Position numbers and translations under genes: made by a program. Below the pieces are notes generated by a model. It made no database searches. It was not told the DNA's origin and saw only the letters and a list, made by a program, of their open reading frames with translations. Shown here piece after piece: positions 34,864-42,827 of a stretch of 57,912 nt of DNA; the stretch's first letter is position 1; the number at the start of each line of letters is the position of its first letter. Location of the stretch: the NCBI GenBank assembly GCA_044340485.1, contig JBIITN010000012.1, positions 1 through 57,912 of the forward strand, in the 5' to 3' direction. This DNA is from UBA2093 sp044340485 (GTDB lineage Bacteria > Actinomycetota > Acidimicrobiia > Acidimicrobiales > Ilumatobacteraceae).

Positions 34864-35472
34864 ATGCCTCATCTCACCGGACCATTTACGACAGGGAAAT
34901 TGCCTCGTATTGCTCCAGGTGCAGTCACCGTCACGATCGCTCGAACGATTGCCTCCGAATTTCGACTGGAATTTGACACATGGTGCGAAGAAATGGTGGC
35001 TCTCGTTCGTCAGCACCCAGGCTGTCTCGGTGCAACCGTATTCTTTCCCGGTGAAGGTGAAAACGCATACCACATCGTGTTTCGATTTGAAGATGCAGTC
35101 TCGCTACGTCGATGGGATAAATCAATCGAACGTCGCCAAATGCTTGCGCGAGCGAATCACATGATCACCTCTGAACGCGTCACTGTGACGGCGGGAGCAG
35201 AGGAGTTTTTTCAAGCGCAAAGTGACGTAGAAAAAAACAAAGGGAAAGTGCGCAAATTCGTCTCCGACTTGTTGTGGGTCTACCCCATTGGGCTTGCATC
35301 GGCAGTTCTTCTTGCCCCCCACCTTGCCAAAATGGCTATTTGGCAGCGTGTCCTTGTGACATCGTTAATTCTTGGTCTTACATCATCGGTTGCCCTGCGA
35401 CCCATCAGGCGCTGGTGGCGACGTCGTCGGATGTTGCCACAAAATCTTGAATTAAAAAATTTGCGACGCTAA
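34864..35472 (+). CDS. ABM-domain protein with C-terminal membrane helices
   Basis: 202 residues. The N-terminal part (about 18-110) matches the antibiotic-biosynthesis-monooxygenase ferredoxin-like fold: VTVTIARTIASEFRLEFDTW, HPGCLGATVFF, and the later W/R-rich strand. Two hydrophobic helices (about 133-155 and 160-180) and a very basic tail follow. ABM domains linked to two helices occur in proteins of unknown role. The stop is 4 bases inside the convergent acyltransferase gene. Confidence 0.8.
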   Translation: MPHLTGPFTTGKLPRIAPGAVTVTIARTIASEFRLEFDTWCEEMVALVRQHPGCLGATVFFPGEGENAYHIVFRFEDAVSLRRWDKSIERRQMLARANHMITSERVTVTAGAEEFFQAQSDVEKNKGKVRKFVSDLLWVYPIGLASAVLLAPHLAKMAIWQRVLVTSLILGLTSSVALRPIRRWWRRRRMLPQNLELKNLRR

Positions 35473-37529
35473 TACAGTACGGATTTCATCAACAAGCTCA
35501 CGTACGGTGACAATGTCTTTGCATATGTTTGGGTGACATGATCGTCATCAAAATAGACAATCGCATCGCCAATCACCGACGGACACACATCCGTACAAAA
35601 TAAATCAACCACATTAAAGTAACGACCACCGAGTGCTTCAATTGTTTTCTGCTCTATCTGCGATCGGCCACTATTGGTGACGTTATTGCGAGGATAGTGA
35701 CATCGGTTCAGGGACTTTGAGTTTCCTGCAATGCAGTCGACAACGTCTACACGCGGAACTGGCGTGTCGGTAAACATCACCACCTTCTTACCCGCATTGG
35801 TAAAGGCACCTGCAGTTGTCTCTAATCCTGCGGCCATTGTTGACAATGGAATAGACGAGGAATTCTTACCGGGCGCTCGGTATGAATAACTCGCCATCAC
35901 CACTATGTCGGCATCGCTTGCGACTATTCGCTCAATTGAGTTTTGACGCCACGTATTGCATTTCTCATGAACTCTTTTGTCGTCTAAACGCACCGACACC
36001 GTCGCGGGTGGACAACCAAGTTTGGTGAGAACTGTGATCTTCCAACCATTTTGGCGACCGGCTTCCTCGAATGCGGGGAACCAATGAGCCATGTGGCTGT
36101 CGCCGAACAACACAATCGATACATCAGACGTGAGATCTCCAAATTCACACAGAGGATTTTCCACATCACCGTGACCGGCTGTACAACCATTTCGAAATAC
36201 TTCCGCACGGTCATCACGGGCAGCATCAAGACTGGGCCGAACATTTGCAGGCAATAACGTCGACTTCCCAGATGCATCAATTAACGGACGAAGTGCTTCA
36301 TTCACACGTTCGTTGTACTCATCGAATGGATCGCGAGGAATAGTGGTGGCAGTGACGGCGGTCGTCGTGGTGACCGATGCCGATGGGGCAACAAAATCCG
36401 TAGTGGGAAGAGACAACGATGCGCTCATAACCAACGCAATAACAGTGGAGAAGCCAACCAAACCCGCACCAAACCCAAGTGATCGAACATCATGACGAAC
36501 AAAGAAATCACGCCGTCTAATCGGATCTTCGATTAGCGCATACGTCAGTGCCGCGACAACCACGCTCGCAGCGACCACACCGAGGCGCTCACCCCACGAC
36601 GGATCAGGATGGGCTCGCTCCCACAAGATCAGGAATGGCCAATGCCATAGATACAACGAGTATGACCTTGCTCCCACCCACTGCATGGGCCGACATGACA
36701 AAACGTTTTGCAAGACTGACGACGATTCGATTGCGATAATCAAAAGTGCAGCACCCGCAACCACTGGAACAGCGGCTACCCCAGGAAATGTTGTGGTGTC
36801 GTTGTACAACAACATTGTTCCTACGACGATGACGAGGCCGACCCATCCGCCAGTAGCCCGCAAAGTATTAACACGACCGCGCACATACGGCACAGCGACA
36901 GCAAGTAGCCCGCCGGCCACAAGTTCCCACGCTCGCGTGGGCAACATAAAAAAAGTCCACGACGGCGATGAATCAATAAGCAGAACAGACCAGACGAAAC
37001 TGGCTACGGTGATGACTCCACCCGTTATCAGAAAACGACGTTGTATGTTTCGTGCACCAAGCCACACCGACAACAACAGCACCGGCCACACCAAATAAAA
37101 CTGTTCTTCTACTGACAATGACCAAAAATGTTGAAATGGTGATGCAATTAAGTCGGTGGCAAAATAGTCAGAGTCATTAGTGACAAAGCGAATGTTTGAC
37201 ACGAACAGACCAGAAAAGAGTCCGTCCTTTGCGATCTCTCGTGCTCGTAGCGCATCAAAAACCCACCACGACAAAAGCAATGTCACAACGATGGTGACAG
37301 TGGCTGCGGGAAGGAGTCGTCTCGCACGTCGAGCATAAAAATGAAGCAGTCGTACTCGACCTCGATCACGTCGTTCATTCAATAACAGTGATGTAATAAG
37401 AAAGCCTGAAATCACGAAGAAAACATCGACTCCGACGTAGCCACCAGAGAACCCAAACTTCGCGTGATACAAAATCACCGCTATCACCGCGATGGCGCGT
37501 AGGCCTTCAATCTCGCCAATCTTTTTCAT
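35469..37529 (-). CDS. Acyltransferase-3 / SGNH-domain envelope O-acetyltransferase (OafA-like)
   Basis: 686 residues. The N-terminal 350 residues form the acyltransferase-3 membrane domain, opening with EGLRAIAVIAVILYHAKF and containing HFWSLSVEEQFYLVWP. A Thr-rich linker leads to an extracellular SGNH domain (about 420-686) with the nucleophile region LFGDSHMAHWFP and the closing DDDHVTQTYAKTL. Such fusions O-acetylate cell-surface sugars or peptidoglycan. No polysaccharide cluster surrounds it. Confidence 0.94.
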   Translation of the reverse strand: MKKIGEIEGLRAIAVIAVILYHAKFGFSGGYVGVDVFFVISGFLITSLLLNERRDRGRVRLLHFYARRARRLLPAATVTIVVTLLLSWWVFDALRAREIAKDGLFSGLFVSNIRFVTNDSDYFATDLIASPFQHFWSLSVEEQFYLVWPVLLLSVWLGARNIQRRFLITGGVITVASFVWSVLLIDSSPSWTFFMLPTRAWELVAGGLLAVAVPYVRGRVNTLRATGGWVGLVIVVGTMLLYNDTTTFPGVAAVPVVAGAALLIIAIESSSVLQNVLSCRPMQWVGARSYSLYLWHWPFLILWERAHPDPSWGERLGVVAASVVVAALTYALIEDPIRRRDFFVRHDVRSLGFGAGLVGFSTVIALVMSASLSLPTTDFVAPSASVTTTTAVTATTIPRDPFDEYNERVNEALRPLIDASGKSTLLPANVRPSLDAARDDRAEVFRNGCTAGHGDVENPLCEFGDLTSDVSIVLFGDSHMAHWFPAFEEAGRQNGWKITVLTKLGCPPATVSVRLDDKRVHEKCNTWRQNSIERIVASDADIVVMASYSYRAPGKNSSSIPLSTMAAGLETTAGAFTNAGKKVVMFTDTPVPRVDVVDCIAGNSKSLNRCHYPRNNVTNSGRSQIEQKTIEALGGRYFNVVDLFCTDVCPSVIGDAIVYFDDDHVTQTYAKTLSPYVSLLMKSVLY

Positions 37530-37544
37530 GATATGAGAACGCTG

Positions 37545-38258
37545 CTATGCAGCTGACTCGCCCAGCACGCGGATTGGTTGAAGACGCTGATGCAGCCGAA
37601 ATCGATGCACTGCCAGCTTTTCAATATGGTCAAGGGCAGTCGTGACGTCATCAGTCACGAGAAGCAAGTCAAGATCTTCCGAATCGATCATTTCCTTGTC
37701 AACCATTTCGTCTAGTTGAGTGATGAGTGGTTGCCAATATGACGTCCCCATTAACACCACAGGAAAGTTGTGGATTTTCCCCGTTTGAATAAGCGTCAAG
37801 GCTTCGAACAATTCGTCTAACGTGCCAAACCCGCCTGGCATTGCCACGAATGCGTAGGAGTATTTAATGAGCATCAACTTGCGCACAAAAAAGTATCTGA
37901 AATTAATGCTCACGTCTAAGTAAGAATTGGGTTCTTGTTCATGAGGTAGCACAATGTTGCATCCAACACTTGTGCCACCAGCATCGCGCGCTCCACGATT
38001 GGCAGCTTCCATGATTCCGGGGCCACCACCAGTCATGATGGTGAAGCCGCGTTGGGCAAGATCGTTGGCCAGTGTGCGTGTGAGTTGATATTCCGCGCGA
38101 TCTTCTCCGACCCGAGCAGATCCAAAAATCGTCACGCAAGGCCCCACAAAATGAAGAGAGCGAAAACCACGCAGTAGTTCCACTAGAACGCGATGAATAG
38201 TGCCAAACTCGCGGCTGCGTGAGCGCGGACCCTCGAGAAATTTGATGTCGGACGCCAT
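37545..38258 (-). CDS. LOG-family (TIGR00730) nucleotide phosphoribohydrolase
   Basis: 237 residues from the ATG at 38258; a GTG one codon earlier is possible. The Rossmann fold carries TIMTGGGPGIMEAANRGA and the LOG motif PGGFGTLDELFEALTLIQTGK. Relatives release the base from cytokinin-type or other nucleoside monophosphates; many bacterial members are annotated as putative lysine decarboxylases without evidence. It is divergent from purE, fitting a role near purine metabolism. Confidence 0.9.
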   Translation of the reverse strand: MASDIKFLEGPRSRSREFGTIHRVLVELLRGFRSLHFVGPCVTIFGSARVGEDRAEYQLTRTLANDLAQRGFTIMTGGGPGIMEAANRGARDAGGTSVGCNIVLPHEQEPNSYLDVSINFRYFFVRKLMLIKYSYAFVAMPGGFGTLDELFEALTLIQTGKIHNFPVVLMGTSYWQPLITQLDEMVDKEMIDSEDLDLLLVTDDVTTALDHIEKLAVHRFRLHQRLQPIRVLGESAA

Positions 38259-38266
38259 CACACCAA

Positions 38267-38272
38267 ACGGTA
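38267..38272 (-). promoter_or_regulatory. -10 box TACCGT of the LOG-family gene
   Basis: Minus strand TACCGT is 8 bases before the ATG at 38258. Confidence 0.45.
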
Positions 38273-38288
38273 CCGTCAGCGCGGGTCA

Positions 38289-38294
38289 TAAAGT
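38289..38294 (+). promoter_or_regulatory. -10 box TAAAGT of purE-purK
   Basis: TAAAGT, then GGGGAC, then ATG at 38301. The GGGGA could serve as a ribosome site if a short leader exists. Confidence 0.45.
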
Positions 38295-38300
38295 GGGGAC

Positions 38301-38813
38301 ATGAGCACACAGGTCCAAATCACGCATGGCGCTCAGGTTGCAGTCGTAATGGGATCCACCTCTGACTGGGACACCATGTCACCGGCAGTCGAGATACTGC
38401 AGCACTTCAACATCGCACATCACACACAAGTGCTCTCGGCTCATCGCATGCCAGACGAGTTATTTCAATTTGCAGAACTTTCCGAATCAGCAGGACTGGT
38501 GGCAATAATTGCCGGCGCTGGCGGTGCTGCACACCTGCCCGGCATGTTGGCCGCAAAGACCACAACTCCAGTTCTTGGCGTTCCTGTCCCAACCACTCAT
38601 TTGGCAGGACACGATTCGTTGTACTCCATCGTGCAGATGCCAGCTGGTGTTCCGGTCGCGACGTTTGCAATAGGAACAGCAGGTGCCACGAACGCCGCCC
38701 TTTTCGCTGTTGCAATGATCGGCCTCCACAACGAGCAAATACGCAATGCGCTCACCAATTACCGTGCATCACGCCATCGCGATGCCACACAAAGCCAACT
38801 TCCACCGCAGTGA
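38301..38813 (+). CDS. purE: N5-carboxyaminoimidazole ribonucleotide mutase
   Basis: 170 residues. Class I PurE converts N5-CAIR to CAIR in purine synthesis. It has the nucleotide-binding MGSTSDWDTM, the catalytic-site SAHRMP and the octamer-forming GAGGAAHLPGM. purK follows with a 4-base GTGA overlap, so the two enzymes that handle the unstable N5-CAIR are made together. Confidence 0.96.
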   Translation: MSTQVQITHGAQVAVVMGSTSDWDTMSPAVEILQHFNIAHHTQVLSAHRMPDELFQFAELSESAGLVAIIAGAGGAAHLPGMLAAKTTTPVLGVPVPTTHLAGHDSLYSIVQMPAGVPVATFAIGTAGATNAALFAVAMIGLHNEQIRNALTNYRASRHRDATQSQLPPQ

Positions 38814-39946
38814 GCTCACACACTGGCACAACAGAGTCCATTCTTCCTCCAGCAACTGTTGGAGTACTCGGCGGTGGACAACTTGGAATGTATTTTGTCA
38901 TCGCCGCAAGAGACCTGGGCTATCACACCATTGTCTTGGAACCAGATCCAGATTGTCCGGCGAGCAACTACGCAGATGCCCACATCGTGGCTGATTATGA
39001 CGATGTTGAAGCCCTCGAACGATTTGCCCACGACTGCGATGTCATCACAACTGAATTCGAAAATCCTCCTGCGCATGCATTGACCTTTCTCTCCGACCGA
39101 ACGATTGTCCGGCCATCTCCTCGTGCGATTGAAATCGCCCAAGACCGACGACTCGAAAAGAGATTCTTAAATGGAAATGGTTTTCCCACTGCTCCATTCG
39201 CGGTTGTATCAGAGGGTGTATTGCCGGAGCAGTCCGACATCCAGTTCCCCGCCATATTGAAAACCGCTCGTCTTGGTTACGACGGCAAAGGGCAAGAACG
39301 TGTCAATTCTGTTGACGATCTTCTCTCTGCGTGGTCTCACCTTGGAGGAGTTCCATGCGTATTAGAGCAACTTCTTCCTTTGCAGCAAGAGATATCAATT
39401 GTTGTCGCACGGGGAATACACGGTGACGTGGCATGTTTCGCTGCCACTAACAATGTTCATGTCGATGGCATTCTGCATACCAGCACTGCTCCATACGTTG
39501 GTGACGGAGCCGTCAGCGCAACACGAATCGCAACAGACATTGCGCATGCACTTGAATACGTCGGGGTACTTGGAGTTGAGATGTTTGTTGTAAACGACAT
39601 GATTCTTGTGAATGAAATTGCGCCACGTCCGCACAACAGCGGTCACTGGACCATGGATGCATCTCGCACGAGCCAATTTGAGCAACAGGTACGCGCAGTA
39701 TGTGGACTTGAACTCGGGGATCCGTCAATGACACAACCTGCTGTTGCGATGGTGAACATCCTTGGCAATCTGTGGACCAACGTGGAGCCGGATTGGGTGG
39801 CTATGACTCCGCATCGTCACGCTCATTTGTATTTATACGGCAAAAAAGAAGCACGTCTTGGACGCAAGATGGGCCATCTCACAGTCACTGCGAGCGATGT
39901 AGATGCTGCTCGTGACGAGGCTCTGCACCTCGCTGGAATTCATTGA
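38810..39946 (+). CDS. purK: N5-carboxyaminoimidazole ribonucleotide synthase
   Basis: 378 residues from GTG. It is an ATP-grasp enzyme making N5-CAIR from AIR, bicarbonate and ATP. It shows the N-terminal VGVLGGGQLGMYFV, TEFENPP, the ATP-binding LKTARLGYDGKGQ and the metal site VNEIAPRPHNSGHWT. Its end overlaps the convergent unknown gene by 7 bases. Confidence 0.96.
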   Translation: MSSHTGTTESILPPATVGVLGGGQLGMYFVIAARDLGYHTIVLEPDPDCPASNYADAHIVADYDDVEALERFAHDCDVITTEFENPPAHALTFLSDRTIVRPSPRAIEIAQDRRLEKRFLNGNGFPTAPFAVVSEGVLPEQSDIQFPAILKTARLGYDGKGQERVNSVDDLLSAWSHLGGVPCVLEQLLPLQQEISIVVARGIHGDVACFAATNNVHVDGILHTSTAPYVGDGAVSATRIATDIAHALEYVGVLGVEMFVVNDMILVNEIAPRPHNSGHWTMDASRTSQFEQQVRAVCGLELGDPSMTQPAVAMVNILGNLWTNVEPDWVAMTPHRHAHLYLYGKKEARLGRKMGHLTVTASDVDAARDEALHLAGIH

Positions 39947-40728
39947 AGCTCATTGAACATAGCGAGTAGTTCTTCAATCGGTGGATCGTCTGACCGCTCG
40001 TGCATGAACTGAACTGAGGCTGCAATGTCGCTTTGATCTGCGATGTGCACAAAGACATCCTCAATCACATCGCCAAATTGAGAAATCTCTGGAAGTACTT
40101 TTGTTTTTTCCCAACAGATGTAGGGCAACGCAAGAATGTCACATTTCAATTGTGTGTTTTCAATTGTGTCGATATTAAAGAGACCCAGTTTCTCGATTGC
40201 GTTATACATGACAACTGTTCCATGTTGATACGCCGCAGTGGCGACGGGGGGCAGACCATATTGAGCACCTGCGTGATCGGTCATCAGCGCAGATTTCAGG
40301 GTGTGCGATGGTTTGTTGAGAAACGTCTCAATATCGCCAGCCATCGCAGTAAATGATTCGTCGGCAGCAGATTTACACCAGTATTTAAGCGAGTCAAACG
40401 ATGCGTCTAATTCGGCCATTTCGGTCAGCATCGTACGAATCGCCAAAGTGAGACCACCGATGATGTAAGGATTGACTCTCTGCACGCTGAGAGTGGCATC
40501 CACAAAACATGTCACATCTGACACGGCGAACGGCACTGCATATTCCGACTGCTCACGAAACACCAACATGCTGTTGAAGTGATGAATGTTGGCAAATTCG
40601 TGACCCACCATAAACGTGTCGCGTAAAAACTCGTTGAGGTTTTCGGTCAATCGTGTGGTGTTCAAGCCCACAAAGGCGTCATCATTTTGGGGCCAATTCG
40701 TCATACAAAGGTCGACCCTACTTGCCAT
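39940..40728 (-). CDS. Uncharacterised protein
   Basis: 262 residues, soluble-looking and acidic. I recognise no family. The N-terminal third contains GHEFANIHHFNSM, rich in histidine but not a clean HExxH zinc-protease motif. The middle is helical (ESFTAMAGDIETFLNK), and a hydrophobic patch lies near VATAAYQHG. It starts 17 bases from the divergent pfk start, so regulation may be linked. A genuine gene is supported by coding-like composition over the whole frame and tight spacing. Confidence 0.65.
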   Translation of the reverse strand: MASRVDLCMTNWPQNDDAFVGLNTTRLTENLNEFLRDTFMVGHEFANIHHFNSMLVFREQSEYAVPFAVSDVTCFVDATLSVQRVNPYIIGGLTLAIRTMLTEMAELDASFDSLKYWCKSAADESFTAMAGDIETFLNKPSHTLKSALMTDHAGAQYGLPPVATAAYQHGTVVMYNAIEKLGLFNIDTIENTQLKCDILALPYICWEKTKVLPEISQFGDVIEDVFVHIADQSDIAASVQFMHERSDDPPIEELLAMFNELQ

Positions 40729-40733
40729 GTTTG

Positions 40734-40739
40734 TACCCT
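40734..40739 (+). promoter_or_regulatory. -10 box TACCCT of the phosphofructokinase
   Basis: TACCCT, then GTAGTA, then ATG at 40746. Confidence 0.5.
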
Positions 40740-40745
40740 GTAGTA

Positions 40746-41780
40746 ATGAGAATCGGAATCCTGACTGGTGGTGGAGACTGTCCCGGTCTCAATGCCACTA
40801 TTCGCTCCATCGTGCGCACGGCAAAGACCCGTCATAACGCCATTGTCATCGGATTTCTCGACGCATGGGACGGAGTTATGGAACGACGTTTCGTTGATCT
40901 TGAACTCGATGCAGTGCGGGGCATTCTTCCGATGGGTGGCACTATTTTGGGCACGCGTCGTGGCAGCCCACTTGATCATGCACAAGGACCAGAGTTAGTG
41001 GCTAACGCCATTCGCGATCTAGGACTTGATGGCCTCATTGTCATCGGTGGTGATGGCTCACTCACCGTTGCTTCTCTATTGCACGAACAGATTGGTTTGC
41101 CTGTGGTCGGCATCCCCAAGACCATCGATAACGATGTGATGCACACTGACGTCACCATTGGTTTCAATACCGCTGTGCAAGTCGCAACTGACTCCATTGA
41201 TCGCCTGTACACCACCGCTGAAAGTCACAACAGAGCTGCTGTGGTTGAAGTGATGGGACGCGAGGCAGGTTGGATTGCATTCCACGCCGGCATCGCAGGT
41301 GGTGCAACCAGCATTCTCATTCCCGAGCGCAAGTTTCATATCGACGAAGTCGCCGAACACGTTGCCAGTCGTCACCGACGTGGACGTTACGCCTCCATCG
41401 TTGTTGTGGCTGAGGGTGCACGACCTGTCGACGGCTGCATGGACATGCCCACGTACGCCCGCGACGCATATGGTCGAGAACGCCTTGGAGGAGTTGGTGC
41501 GGCAATCGCACATGCACTTGAAGAGCGAACGCAGATCGAAACACGACTCACCACTCTTGGCCAAGTACAACGTGGTGGCTCACCTAATGCAACAGATCGC
41601 ATCCTCGCAACACGATTTGGATTAGCTGCAGTTGAGTCAGTTGCGGCTGGTTTTTTCGGCACAATGGTCGGTCTGCAGCACGGTTCCATGGTGAATGTGC
41701 CCCTAATAAATGTCGCTGGTACGCCACGATGTCTCAACCTTGATCGCTACGGAGAAATCAGCGACGTCTTCTTCGGTTAG
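40746..41780 (+). CDS. pfkA: 6-phosphofructokinase
   Basis: 344 residues from the ATG at 40746. It phosphorylates fructose 6-phosphate in glycolysis. MRIGILTGGGDCPGLNA is the N-terminal nucleotide loop. GGDGS places a glycine at position 104, the residue that favours ATP over pyrophosphate, while PKTIDND keeps the lysine seen in pyrophosphate-type and actinobacterial long forms. ATP is therefore the likelier donor. The fructose-phosphate contacts MGREAGWIA and the C-terminal GHVQRGG-like segment LGQVQRGGSPNATDR are present. Confidence 0.94.
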   Translation: MRIGILTGGGDCPGLNATIRSIVRTAKTRHNAIVIGFLDAWDGVMERRFVDLELDAVRGILPMGGTILGTRRGSPLDHAQGPELVANAIRDLGLDGLIVIGGDGSLTVASLLHEQIGLPVVGIPKTIDNDVMHTDVTIGFNTAVQVATDSIDRLYTTAESHNRAAVVEVMGREAGWIAFHAGIAGGATSILIPERKFHIDEVAEHVASRHRRGRYASIVVVAEGARPVDGCMDMPTYARDAYGRERLGGVGAAIAHALEERTQIETRLTTLGQVQRGGSPNATDRILATRFGLAAVESVAAGFFGTMVGLQHGSMVNVPLINVAGTPRCLNLDRYGEISDVFFG

Positions 41781-41790
41781 AGATTGTGAT

Positions 41791-41796
41791 TAGTGT
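41791..41796 (+). promoter_or_regulatory. -10 box TAGTGT of the VOC gene
   Basis: TAGTGT is 7 bases before the ATG at 41804, and it decides this start over an in-frame one at 41786. Confidence 0.5.
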
Positions 41797-41803
41797 GCTC
41801 TCT

Positions 41804-42208
41804 ATGACAGAAGTGCAACTCACCAAAGATTCAATTGATCTCGGCATTGTGGTGCGCGATGCCGACACGGCACTCGCGTTTTATCGGGATCTCCTCGGCT
41901 TCAAGCCTCTCGGTGAAATGGCCATGCCAGGTGGTGGCACCATGTATCGACTCGTATGTGGAACTTCTCACATCAAGATTGTTCATCCGGCAAAAGAAAC
42001 TCAATCCGCCACACCCGGCAACATCATGGATGCGTACGGCTATCGATATTTCACCATCAGCGTGAGCAACCTTGCAGAAATGACAAACGCATGCTCTAAC
42101 GCTGGACACAAAGTAGTGATCGCTCCCGTTGAGGTCCGCCCAGGCGTCACGATCTCAATCGTGGAAGACCCTGACGGAAACCTCGTGGAGTTTCTGCAAG
42201 CGTCATAG
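41804..42208 (+). CDS. Glyoxalase/bleomycin-resistance (VOC) family protein
   Basis: 134 residues. The two beta-alpha-beta-beta-beta halves of a vicinal-oxygen-chelate protein are visible: VVRDADTALAFYRDLLGFKP in the first and ITISIVEDPDGNLVEFLQ-like ending in the second (VTISIVEDPDGNLVEFLQAS). The final glutamate in LVEF is a metal-ligand position. The reaction is unknown; lactoylglutathione lyase is unlikely in a glutathione-poor actinobacterium. Confidence 0.88.
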   Translation: MTEVQLTKDSIDLGIVVRDADTALAFYRDLLGFKPLGEMAMPGGGTMYRLVCGTSHIKIVHPAKETQSATPGNIMDAYGYRYFTISVSNLAEMTNACSNAGHKVVIAPVEVRPGVTISIVEDPDGNLVEFLQAS

Positions 42209-42296
42209 GCGACGCCGAACAGGCAGACCTGCGCCTCGTTCCGTGGCTTCTGGACGTTCCGAAGACGTCTCAACTGTCAGCCCATGTTGGTATCTG

Positions 42297-42313
42297 AGGC
42301 CACCCAGTGGCCT
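42297..42313 (-). terminator. Short hairpin after the initiator tRNA
   Basis: Seven-pair perfect stem (AGGCCAC / GTGGCCT) with a 3-base loop begins 4 bases past the tRNA 3' end. No U-tract follows, so it may be a processing or weak termination signal. Confidence 0.4.
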
Positions 42314-42316
42314 ACT

Positions 42317-42393
<77 letters not shown>

Positions 42394-42451
42394 TCGTAGT
42401 AGGCACAGTACGGTAGCAATCGCCAACGCCCGTCACAACCTCTCTACCACT

Positions 42452-42826
42452 ATGTTCTCACGCCCAAAGAAAACTCATGAAGCAATCGCTGCACTGACAG
42501 CAGACATTGCCGCTTTGCGTGCTGAATTGAATACCCATGTCGAACAACTGGTGGCTGAACGTACACTGCGCAACAACATTGCAGACCGTCTCACGCTCCT
42601 AGAAGGACGTGTGTCTGGCATGGGTGCCGAGCTCTCACGACAAATGCATGAGCTGTCGGATGAAATCGAACATCTCACGAACGCATCACACACAAATGAA
42701 GCCAACAACGCAATCGCCGCGCTGCGAACTTCTCAAGCACGACTGGCAACTGAGCAAGCGCGTTATGAAATTGCTTTTCGTCAAGACTTAGCAACACTTG
42801 CTGAAATGTTGCGGCGTAAAAACTGA
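42452..42826 (+). CDS. Small coiled-coil protein
   Basis: 124 residues from the ATG at 42452; the frame upstream runs through the tRNA and is not coding. Almost the whole protein is predicted helix with heptad-spaced leucines and alanines (AIAALTADIAALRAEL, RLTLLEGRVSGMGAEL). No membrane helix or known domain is seen. It is convergent with the UPF0182 gene, 1 base between stops. Confidence 0.75.
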   Translation: MFSRPKKTHEAIAALTADIAALRAELNTHVEQLVAERTLRNNIADRLTLLEGRVSGMGAELSRQMHELSDEIEHLTNASHTNEANNAIAALRTSQARLATEQARYEIAFRQDLATLAEMLRRKN

Positions 42827-42827
42827 G

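Noticed and set aside
34595..35164. 189-residue frame across the end of the membrane protein and the ABM gene
   Set aside because: Overlaps two better-supported genes on the same strand, and its composition is not protein-like.
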